From: Thermoplasmata archaeon
GTDB lineage: Archaea; Thermoplasmatota; E2; DHVEG-1
Assembly (NCBI GenBank): GCA_003651045.1
Contig: QMTJ01000011.1
Span: forward strand, 1 to 14,560
Length of the DNA: 14,560 bases
Reading direction: 5' to 3'
In this document: positions 1-5,940 of the stretch, piece after piece
Numbering within the stretch: position 1 is the stretch's first letter
Layout of the letters: every line of letters starts with the position of its first letter
Notes under the pieces: model-generated
What the model saw: the letters and a program-made list of their open reading frames with translations, nothing else
What the model was told of the DNA's origin: nothing
Database searches by the model: none
Translations under genes and position numbers: made by a program

Positions 1-1437
1 ATGTGGTCCATCCCAGTCTGTATAGGTTCCGTCACCCCAGTCGACATAGTAGTAAATATTTGAACCTTCTGGATCTGTGGATTTAAACGTGAAACTATAC
101 TCTTTGTTAGGTTTACCTTTTGACGGCCCTGTTATCGTTGGTTTAGCCGGTGACGGTAGCGGCATGTAGTATATATCGTAGTCTTCATTCCTATCATCCA
201 CCCATACGATACCTCCTCTGTGGATGTCGATACAGTTTTCCTCTGCAACAACTGTTCCATCGACGTCATTTATTTTATTTGGTGTACTCCATGTTGCTCC
301 ACCATCACTAGAAATAGTTAGGTATAAATCACCATTGTCTACGTATGCTGCAACAAAGACGTTGCCTAATGCATATATATCAGGATACGCACCAGTTGAT
401 ATTGTCACAGGTGCTGACCATGTGTTCCCATCATCGGTGCTATACACGCATTTAACTTCATCGTTGTTCATGTATACTACTGCAACGTTTGTATCATAGG
501 CTGCTATAGAAGGATTAGTCCCATCTGCTATTGTCGCCTGGTATGGCGTGTATTCGTAATCTGGTTCTTCAGCTGGTACGATTTTCTTCCAGATTATTTT
601 TGAAGTATCTGTATTGTAGATTATCGTATGGAAGCGATCTGGGAGATTAACCATATCTGGATCCGCCGCGGGAGCAGTTTTTTCGTTCGATTGTGCATCA
701 AAATATCCTACACCACTTGCTGCTTCTACACCGGTGTGGAAACAAACAGGGCAACTTGGTATATCATATTCCTCGTAGATTTCATGGTAAATGTAGAAGT
801 TGAAGGGGCCTACAACATCTGGATAGTTTAAATCTTGATACCAGCTATCATCGGAGATTTGGGCTATCTCTGGTTCAGGAGAACCACCTGTCCAGGTGTA
901 AGGCTCCCATGTCTCATAGTCAGTAACATCAGGTATGAAAATACCACCTGTTTCCTCGGTATCTAATGCAACAAAAACAGTCATTAGTTCATATCCTGCG
1001 TTACCTATAAAAGCAGTATCTGGATACGCTAGCATTTCTATATCCTGTAATGTTAGTATAACACCATTCTCCCACCAGGCTTCCTGGTCAAATGGATCTG
1101 GGTTATACGCGAATGCAGCACTTGATGTTAAAATGTCTTCATCATACTCCCAGGTGATAAAAACATTACCCTGGCTATCCATCGTAATAGATGGTCTGCG
1201 TTCATCCCCTGGCGCCCAGCCGCTAATTTGAATGTTGTTTCCTAAAACAGCTGGAAGTGGTTTAGTATGTTTATCCCAGGTTTTTACATTTTTAATATCT
1301 ATCTTGGTTTTTCCAACCCAGAGTGGATTTGTTTTTTCAACTGATTTTGTGGTTGTAACCATAGCCGAAGTTGGTAGAATCAACGATAGAGTAATGATAG
1401 CTACTACAACTGCTTCTAAAAATATTTTTGTTTTCAT
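1..1437 (-). CDS. Secreted Asp-box (BNR) beta-propeller protein with PKD-like domain, C-terminus beyond window
   Basis: The reverse strand reads open from an ATG at 1437 to base 1 (479 residues, no stop), so the C-terminus lies outside. Residues 1-25 form a signal peptide (basic MKTK, hydrophobic core, cleavage near TSA). The body resembles a sialidase-type beta-propeller: a repeat near residue 85 (PSITMDSQGNVFITW) and two exact Asp-boxes of pattern S-x-D-x-G-x-T-W at residues 333-340 and 376-383. A CPVC pair sits at 229-232. From about residue 428 a PKD/Ig-like domain begins, with the diagnostic DWGDG near residue 466. A full-match ribosome binding site, GGAGGTGA, lies 11 bases before the start. 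Asp-box folds occur in sialidases and other glycosidases but also in non-enzymatic surface proteins; no sialidase catalytic arginines or tyrosine could be assigned, so enzyme activity is not claimed. It is probably an extracellular or surface-attached binding or degradative protein. Confidence 0.88.
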   Translation of the reverse strand, partial: MKTKIFLEAVVVAIITLSLILPTSAMVTTTKSVEKTNPLWVGKTKIDIKNVKTWDKHTKPLPAVLGNNIQISGWAPGDERRPSITMDSQGNVFITWEYDEDILTSSAAFAYNPDPFDQEAWWENGVILTLQDIEMLAYPDTAFIGNAGYELMTVFVALDTEETGGIFIPDVTDYETWEPYTWTGGSPEPEIAQISDDSWYQDLNYPDVVGPFNFYIYHEIYEEYDIPSCPVCFHTGVEAASGVGYFDAQSNEKTAPAADPDMVNLPDRFHTIIYNTDTSKIIWKKIVPAEEPDYEYTPYQATIADGTNPSIAAYDTNVAVVYMNNDEVKCVYSTDDGNTWSAPVTISTGAYPDIYALGNVFVAAYVDNGDLYLTISSDGGATWSTPNKINDVDGTVVAEENCIDIHRGGIVWVDDRNEDYDIYYMPLPSPAKPTITGPSKGKPNKEYSFTFKSTDPEGSNIYYYVDWGDGTYTDWDGPH

Positions 1438-1448
1438 AAATTCTTTTT

Positions 1449-1456
1449 TCACCTCC
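1449..1456 (-). promoter_or_regulatory. Strong ribosome binding site of the Asp-box protein
   Basis: On the minus strand GGAGGTGA sits 11 bases before the ATG at 1437. It is a full-length complement to the archaeal 16S rRNA tail and fixes the start. Confidence 0.8.
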
Positions 1457-1512
1457 ACCACAAACAAAATTACTAAATTTCAGTAACAAATAACTCCTTA
1501 AAAGAGTTTTGG

Positions 1513-1577
1513 TTAATATATATTATATAAAAATATTATATAAAAGAAAGTATTATATAAAAGATTTATATATAATC
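1513..1577 (-). promoter_or_regulatory. Promoter region with repeated TATA-like elements
   Basis: This stretch upstream of the Asp-box protein gene is almost pure A+T. It contains three near-identical 13-base direct repeats, TATTATATAAAA(A/G), at 1521-1533, 1534-1546 and 1551-1563, followed by TTTATATATAATC. Minus-strand TATA boxes can be read at about 1517-1533 and 1564-1577; the first would give a leader of about 60 bases and the second about 110. Which is used cannot be told from sequence. Confidence 0.5.
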
Positions 1578-1802
1578 TCAGGATCCCCGATCCCCAATAT
1601 AATAAGAAAGGCATGGCAGAGATATTAGAAGATTCATGCATAGGATTTGTACTTTTTTATATATAAATTCCTCTAGTTCTTCAATATACCGAATTTTTTA
1701 CTATATTTCTCTAAATTTAAAATTAGACTATAATTATTAAGATGTTAAATATTACAAGTTTTATACCTTCTCTCTAAACTTTAAAATATCTAAACTCTAT
1801 AT

Positions 1803-1839
1803 AAAAGATAGAAAAGAAGAAAAAAAAGAGAAAGGAAGG
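1803..1839 (-). terminator. T-tract terminator of the 197-residue secreted protein gene
   Basis: Read on the minus strand, the bases just after the stop at 1853 become a long pyrimidine run broken by few other bases, including a run of seven T. Such T-tracts are typical archaeal transcription terminators. There is no strong hairpin. Confidence 0.6.
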
Positions 1840-1852
1840 TTTTAACAGTTTT

Positions 1853-2446
1853 TTATAATTTTAGAATCTTTGCTATAGCCCAACCAGTCTTATGAGGTGT
1901 CATCCAACGTAGTTTAAAACTCCTATCCTCTTTATTGATTTTGTATATACCTACGATTCTGCAGTTCTCTCCATCTGGTGTTACCACTCTACCATTGAAA
2001 TAACCATGCTTCATAACGCCGAAGATTCTCCCACGTGTTTCATTATTTGTTGTGTTATAGAATCCTCTGAATACACCGGCACGATGATTCCTTATAATTT
2101 TCCCTATAAGATACCCATCTGATTCATTGTCACCTGCATAACCCCATATACCCTTCAATAGTATAGATTTTCTTGGAGGGACATCCACTATAGGGTATCC
2201 TCCACTGAGATAGGTCTTTTGTTTATGTATCTGGTTGGCACATGTTGTTCTAACTCTCACTGGTTTCAATAGAGAATAATCATTTACCGGTAGCGTCTGT
2301 CCTTTATCACTTATTCTATAGCTCGTGTCTATATTATACGTATTGGCGTCACTGTAGAGTTTATCCATGGGGTACGCTATAGCCGCAGTAGGTATCAAAA
2401 ATAGGAGTACACCTATCACAGCTGATATCTCAAATATTTTTTTCAT
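1853..2446 (-). CDS. Secreted protein of unknown function with glycine-rich repeat C-terminal domain (197 aa)
   Basis: The N-terminus is a clear signal peptide (MKK, hydrophobic 6-20, cleavage near AIA at 22-24). Residues 25-95 are polar with a single Cys at 69. From about 97 to 170 there is a regular pattern of short beta-like units, G-x3-G-x(5-8)-G-x-F-x-G, seen at 111-129 and 139-152, preceded by KGIWGYAG and followed by IVGIY at 164-168. The end carries LRWM (179-182) and GWA (188-190). I recall similar tails in secreted proteins of sediment Thermoplasmatota, but know no function. The pattern superficially resembles MORN repeats without matching their consensus. The chosen ATG is supported by GGTGAT seven bases upstream; an ATG seven bases earlier is out of frame. 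The gene stands alone, with its own promoter and terminator. Any enzymatic or binding role is unknown. Confidence 0.85.
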   Translation of the reverse strand: MKKIFEISAVIGVLLFLIPTAAIAYPMDKLYSDANTYNIDTSYRISDKGQTLPVNDYSLLKPVRVRTTCANQIHKQKTYLSGGYPIVDVPPRKSILLKGIWGYAGDNESDGYLIGKIIRNHRAGVFRGFYNTTNNETRGRIFGVMKHGYFNGRVVTPDGENCRIVGIYKINKEDRSFKLRWMTPHKTGWAIAKILKL

Positions 2447-2485
2447 TTTTTCATATCACCCTGATTAAAAAAATTGTAGTTTGAG

Positions 2486-2501
2486 TTTTATATATATTTA
2501 C
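2486..2501 (-). promoter_or_regulatory. TATA box of the 197-residue secreted protein gene
   Basis: The minus strand reads TAAATATATATAAAA, centred about 48 bases before the start codon at 2446. Transcription starting about 25 bases downstream gives a leader of roughly 20-25 bases that contains the GGTGAT ribosome binding site. Confidence 0.6.
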
Positions 2502-2553
2502 CAGAATCACACCCAAATCATACCATAATAGATACCAAAACTTGTTATAAAAT

Positions 2554-3066
2554 CTATTCATTACTTAGATAAAACAGTATAATCAAAGCAATAGTTTCAA
2601 ACAAGTTAGGAATAATGTTAATAAGACCTAGATCAAAAACAAACTGCCCTAAAATCATCTGTACAGGAGGTAGACTGAAGAGAGATTGGGCAAACAGTAC
2701 ACATAGGAACATTATTAAACCAAGCATAAAATTTGATCTAGTTTTTCTAAAACTATCTAAATATAGGAGAAGCAAACCTATAATAAAAAACAGGTTTAAA
2801 CAGATGATGACGGTAACTAATGTGAAGATATCTGAGAAATCCTTCCATATCTGACGAGCTAAAGGAAGATCCACTTGTTTTAAACTATCTCCTCTAACTT
2901 TGATATTCCCTCTGAGTAAAACTATATTAGCCTTGGTTTTATTGTCAACTGAATCTAAACTAACTTTAGCAACAAAAACACCTACAACTGCACCGATTAA
3001 TAACAATGTAAACAAAAATATAACAGCTTTTGCTTTTGGATCCAAGTTATTCCTTTTTTGAACCAT
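2554..3066 (-). CDS. Four-helix membrane protein paired with an HTH regulator (170 aa)
   Basis: Four hydrophobic segments are visible, at about residues 13-34, 80-104, 114-133 and 147-167. A polar loop of about 45 residues lies between the first and second, and a short basic N-terminus precedes them. The ATG at 3066 is chosen because GTGGAGG at 3078-3084 lies 11 bases before it; a GTG at 3084 would add six residues but would place the ribosome binding site inside the gene. The gene follows an ArsR-type winged-HTH gene by 28 bases, so the two are probably co-transcribed. Small membrane proteins next to such HTH genes recur in haloarchaea (DUF7521 type), and the C-terminal helices are reminiscent of these. 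That resemblance is from memory and weak. Function is unknown; it could sense a membrane signal for, or be a target of, the regulator. Confidence 0.82.
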   Translation of the reverse strand: MVQKRNNLDPKAKAVIFLFTLLLIGAVVGVFVAKVSLDSVDNKTKANIVLLRGNIKVRGDSLKQVDLPLARQIWKDFSDIFTLVTVIICLNLFFIIGLLLLYLDSFRKTRSNFMLGLIMFLCVLFAQSLFSLPPVQMILGQFVFDLGLINIIPNLFETIALIILFYLSNE

Positions 3067-3094
3067 TTTTCTTCTTTCCTCCACGTATTCTATA

Positions 3095-3391
3095 TTATTT
3101 CATTTTTTTCCCAATTTTACTCCAAATTTCATCAAAGAAAACTATGTTGTTTTCTAAAAGATCAGATGGAAAATACATTTGACCATATCCTTTACCAGTA
3201 TATGTCACCATATTGTTTTTTTCTAAAACACGTAGATGATGTCTAACTGTTTTATAATCCAAGTTGAGAACATTTGCGAGATCATTTGCGTTACGTGGTT
3301 GTTTAAACAATTCCTCAAGTATCCTACCACGGTTAAAACCACCAGTAGAACCAGCAAGAAGCCACCATAGAAGTCGTTTAACACCATGCAT
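3095..3391 (-). CDS. ArsR-type winged helix-turn-helix transcriptional regulator (98 aa)
   Basis: Residues 20-75 form a winged HTH: a helix (GRILEELFKQP), the HTH proper (NANDLANVLNLDYKTVRHHLRVLEKNNMV) and a wing (TYTGKGYGQMYFPS). The KTVRHHLRVLEKNNMV recognition helix is typical of archaeal ArsR/MarR-like regulators. No metal-binding cysteines are present, so metal sensing is unlikely. The protein is only 98 residues, i.e. a bare DNA-binding domain with a short C-terminal helix. It is the first gene of a two-gene unit with the four-helix membrane protein 28 bases downstream, suggesting control of that gene, of itself, or of both. The ribosome binding site is weak (AGGT about 9 bases upstream). 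Its targets are unknown. Confidence 0.85.
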   Translation of the reverse strand: MHGVKRLLWWLLAGSTGGFNRGRILEELFKQPRNANDLANVLNLDYKTVRHHLRVLEKNNMVTYTGKGYGQMYFPSDLLENNIVFFDEIWSKIGKKMK

Positions 3392-3406
3392 AAATGTAGA
3401 CCTAAC

Positions 3407-3413
3407 AAAAAAA
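3407..3413 (-). terminator. T7 tract after birA
   Basis: On the minus strand a run of seven T lies about 25 bases after the birA stop codon at 3438. It could end the symporter-birA transcript, though it also lies within the leader of the next gene. Confidence 0.35.
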
Positions 3414-3428
3414 TATGAACTAAGTGTT

Positions 3429-3445
3429 TAAAATATTTTATAAAT
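3429..3445 (-). promoter_or_regulatory. Probable promoter of the HTH/membrane protein pair
   Basis: The minus strand contains TTTATAAAATATTTTAAA overlapping the last codons of birA. A TATA box centred near 3441 would start transcription near 3415, leaving a leader of about 25 bases before the HTH gene start at 3391. Confidence 0.45.
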
Positions 3446-4391
3446 AACTTACATCCCCTGTAACAATTCTAATAATATCTCCTTTAGACGTATTTACAAT
3501 GAGACAACCCATGTCATCAACATCTGAAACTATACCTTCAACCACGTTGTTTTGAAACATAACACGTATTTTTTTACCAATAATGTTTGAAAATGAAAAC
3601 CAGAGATCCCGTATATATATATTATCTCCTTGTTTTAACCGGTGATAGTTTTTATCAAATTCACATAGAATCTGTTTTAATAACTCCACTCTAGAAACAG
3701 GTGTATCATTGTTCTCAACACAAAGAGAAGTAGCAATATCTTTTATCTCATCATTTATTTCATTATTAACATTGATACCAACCCCTACAACGCAGTAGTT
3801 GATTTTATCCATTTCAGCATCAAGTTCAGTGAGAACTCCGCAGACTTTTTTATTATTTATAAGGAGATCATTGGGCCATTTTATAACAGGTTTAACTCCA
3901 ATAGTTTTTTTAACAGCATATGCAATTGAAGTAGAAACAGTCATCGTAACAAGCATACTATGATATGGTGGAATGTTTGGGTATAGTATGATTGAAAACC
4001 ATAACCCGCCCTCTGGTGAAAACCATCTCCTATTTTTACGTCCCCTGCCTTTTGTTTGAACTTCAGCGATAACAACTGTACCTTCGTCTATGTTTTTTCT
4101 TATTAATTTTTTAGCGTAACTGTTTGTTGAATCTACTATATTTAGATAGATAATTTTTTTACCAATAATTTTTGTTTGTAGATCATATTTTATTTCTTCA
4201 GGGAAAGGCGTATCAGGTTTCGAAATGAGTTTGTACCCACGGTTTTTTACTGCCTCAATTTTGTATCCATTTTTTTTAAGATTTTGTATTTGTTTCCATA
4301 CTGCTGTGCGTGAGAGCCGCAGTTGTTTTGCTATTTGTTCACCAGATGTGTAGTTGTTTTCGTTTAGTAGTTGTAGGATTTTTTCTTTCAT
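3438..4391 (-). CDS. birA: Bifunctional biotin-protein ligase and biotin operon repressor BirA (317 aa)
   Basis: It activates biotin as biotinyl-5'-AMP and attaches it to the carrier-protein lysine; the N-terminal domain can repress transcription in response to biotin. Domains: winged HTH at residues 1-57 (LSRTAVWKQIQNLKKNGY, wing NRGYKL), catalytic domain at about 78-265, and a C-terminal SH3-like domain at about 270-317. Key motifs are DSTN (87-90), GRGR (115-118, the biotinyl-AMP loop), the Trp and Gly-Gly region at 123-131, KWPND (171-175, with the ligase lysine), CGVLTE (184-189) and GVGINVN (203-209). The length matches E. coli BirA (321). The ATG overlaps the symporter stop as ATGA, so translation is coupled. 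The presence of the HTH, absent in many archaeal ligases, fits the BirA-like operator before the symporter. The likely substrate is the biotin carrier protein at 10916-11407. Coding-strand composition changes near the HTH/ligase boundary. Confidence 0.97.
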   Translation of the reverse strand: MKEKILQLLNENNYTSGEQIAKQLRLSRTAVWKQIQNLKKNGYKIEAVKNRGYKLISKPDTPFPEEIKYDLQTKIIGKKIIYLNIVDSTNSYAKKLIRKNIDEGTVVIAEVQTKGRGRKNRRWFSPEGGLWFSIILYPNIPPYHSMLVTMTVSTSIAYAVKKTIGVKPVIKWPNDLLINNKKVCGVLTELDAEMDKINYCVVGVGINVNNEINDEIKDIATSLCVENNDTPVSRVELLKQILCEFDKNYHRLKQGDNIYIRDLWFSFSNIIGKKIRVMFQNNVVEGIVSDVDDMGCLIVNTSKGDIIRIVTGDVSYL

Positions 4392-5731
4392 TTTTTTACA
4401 TCTCTAAATATTAGTAGTGGTATAATAGATGCTGTTAATCCTGTTATTACTGCATCTATTTGAAATGGGTTTCCTAGAGAAAGCCATAGTAGTGATATTG
4501 TTCCCCCTGAGATCAGGCTTAGCATTGCGCCTTTTGATGTTACATGGGTTTTTGTTTTGTAGAATCCAAATATTATTGGTAGTGTTAACCCTGATGTGAA
4601 TACTGTGTATGCTAATTTTAATGTTTGTATGATGTCATTTAGGTAGAGTGCTAGGATTAGTGCTAATAATCCTATTATTAGTATTCCTATTCTAGATATA
4701 AGTACGTTCTTTTTTTTGGTTATATCTATGCTTAGTATTGTTCCTGCTGAGAGCAGTACAGAGTCTGCTGAGGATAGCATTACTGAGATAAATGCTGCAA
4801 ATATTATTCCTGATAATATTGGCCCTAGTTGTATTATTGCCTGGGGCATTGCGAATATTGCTTGATCTGGTGGCAATCCGGGTACTAGTATTATTGCTGA
4901 TAGTGCTATTATTCCTATTGATATTGCGAATAATATTCTGAATAATCCTGACAATATAGCTGCTTTTGTTGCTGTTTTTTCAGTTTTAGCTGTTAAAAGT
5001 TTTGAATATATATCTGGTCCTACTAAGTGTGGCATTAACATCATGAAAAATAGGGAGATTACCGGTAGAAAGCTGTATGAGTCGTTGACTGGGAATTTTA
5101 GCTGTTCTGCTGGTATGTTTGAGAACATTGGCGCTGCTTTGAAATATAGGATGGGTGCTGCTAGAAAACATACTCCGAGGATCATTATCAAGAACTGTAT
5201 TACGTCTGTGTAGATAACTGCGTATTGTCCCCCTAGTAACGTATATGTGATGAATACTATAGTAATGATTATAAGTGTTATTTTGTAGTTTATTGGGAAT
5301 AGTACTGCTGTTATTGCCCCTGCTCCCTGTATTAGTAGTGATATCCATGCTATTTGTGTTAGTATTATTAAGATTGCTGCTGTGTATCTTACTTTGTTGT
5401 CAAAAAGATGCCCTGTTATTTCTGGTAATGTGTAAAGACCTGTTTTTCTTACTATTTTTGCTAGGGTTAAACCTAGTATTATTAATCCTGTTGCTGCTCC
5501 AATATCCAACCATAGTGAAAGTAAACCATATAGATATATCATCTTGGCTGTTGCTATAGTTGCAGATCCACCTACCACTGTTGCTGTTATTGTTGCGGTG
5601 AGAGGTAGTGTGCTGATTTTTCTATCTGCCAGGTAAAAGCTTTTTGATGTTTTTGATTTTTTAGATGAAATTATTCCAATTAGTATAAGTGTTGACAGAT
5701 ATAGTATCAGTATTGTTATCGTCCAATACAT
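4388..5731 (-). CDS. Sodium:solute symporter (SSS family), candidate biotin transporter (447 aa)
   Basis: This is an integral membrane protein with about 13 hydrophobic segments along its whole length, as expected for the SSS/SLC5 fold. Family marks include the unwound first core helix (ATVVGGSATIATA, about 51-63), the signature GGQYAVIYTDVIQ (about 167-179) and the sodium-site segment MLSSADSVLLSAGT (about 313-326). At 447 residues it is slightly short for the family (450-550). SSS members import proline, pantothenate, sugars, acetate and others by sodium symport; mammalian SMVT, in the same superfamily, carries biotin and pantothenate. Here the stop overlaps the birA start by four bases, and a BirA-type operator covers the gene's start. 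Both point to a biotin-related substrate, but this is inference from context. A fatty acid or pantothenate substrate remains possible. The ribosome binding site AGGT is weak and lies inside the operator. Confidence 0.9.
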   Translation of the reverse strand: MYWTITILILYLSTLILIGIISSKKSKTSKSFYLADRKISTLPLTATITATVVGGSATIATAKMIYLYGLLSLWLDIGAATGLIILGLTLAKIVRKTGLYTLPEITGHLFDNKVRYTAAILIILTQIAWISLLIQGAGAITAVLFPINYKITLIIITIVFITYTLLGGQYAVIYTDVIQFLIMILGVCFLAAPILYFKAAPMFSNIPAEQLKFPVNDSYSFLPVISLFFMMLMPHLVGPDIYSKLLTAKTEKTATKAAILSGLFRILFAISIGIIALSAIILVPGLPPDQAIFAMPQAIIQLGPILSGIIFAAFISVMLSSADSVLLSAGTILSIDITKKKNVLISRIGILIIGLLALILALYLNDIIQTLKLAYTVFTSGLTLPIIFGFYKTKTHVTSKGAMLSLISGGTISLLWLSLGNPFQIDAVITGLTASIIPLLIFRDVKK

Positions 5732-5762
5732 TGTTAACCTGATTCTAATGCATGGTTAACTG
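5731..5762. promoter_or_regulatory. BirA-type operator (TTGTTAACC-N14-GGTTAACtg)
   Basis: The left half TTGTTAACC is at 5731-5739, a 14-base spacer follows, and the right half GGTTAAC is at 5754-5760; the last two bases of the right half (TG rather than AA) are the only departure from a perfect 9+9 inverted repeat. Known BirA sites have the form TTGTAAACC, 14-16 bases, GGTTTACAA, with TTGTTAAC versions in other lineages. The site begins at the symporter start codon and spans the expected transcription start just after a TATA box, so a bound BirA dimer would block initiation. It also contains the AGGT ribosome binding site. No second copy was found by eye elsewhere in the intergenic regions. 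Confidence 0.72.
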
Positions 5763-5773
5763 TTTATTTATAT
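5763..5773 (-). promoter_or_regulatory. TATA box of the symporter-birA operon
   Basis: The minus strand reads ATATAAATAAA, ending one base before the BirA-type operator. Centred about 38 bases before the start codon, it predicts a transcription start near 5744, inside the operator spacer, and a leader of only about 12 bases. Confidence 0.6.
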
Positions 5774-5790
5774 TTTTTCTATTTTTTCCT

Positions 5791-5833
5791 AAAAAAAAGA
5801 GAATACTGAAAAAAAATAGTAAAAAAAGAAAAA
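5791..5833 (-). terminator. Multiple T-tract terminator downstream of the PKD protein gene
   Basis: Minus-strand T-runs at 5821-5833 (13 bases, one C), 5809-5816 (T8) and 5791-5798 (T8) lie about 110-150 bases after the PKD protein stop. Serial T-tracts are a usual archaeal termination arrangement and would insulate the symporter promoter just beyond. Confidence 0.6.
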
Positions 5834-5940
5834 GGAGGGTTTCATAAAAAGAAGTTGTTTTAGTTAAACCTGTTATCCTACTGTTATCTTAATTTCTATT
5901 TATTATTTCATTTTAGACTATTTTTAAATTTTAAAGAGGG

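Larger units (their letters stand above)
1438..1852. other. Non-coding gap of 415 bases
   Basis: This gap has no credible gene on either strand. The left part holds the ribosome binding site and promoter of the Asp-box gene, and a small hairpin (AACTC at 1492-1496 with GAGTT at 1504-1508). The right end holds the T-tract terminator of the upstream gene. Between them is an isolated G+C-rich patch, the tandem 7-mer GATCCCC GATCCCC at 1582-1595, in otherwise very AT-rich sequence. From 1600 to 1800 nothing recognisable was found. Confidence 0.7.

Noticed and set aside
224..1486. Several plus-strand open frames of 60-100 codons
   Set aside because: They are antisense to the continuous minus-strand Asp-box protein, which has signal peptide, ribosome binding site and recognisable domains. 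The plus frames show no family features.
1438..1852. tRNA, small RNA or CRISPR-like repeats in the long AT-rich gap
   Set aside because: The repeats are only 13 bases, spaced 0-4 bases apart and TATA-like; no cloverleaf or evenly spaced repeat-spacer pattern is present.
3082..3084. GTG start adding six residues to the four-helix membrane protein
   Set aside because: The GGAGG that would serve as ribosome binding site lies inside that extension and is well placed for the ATG at 3066.
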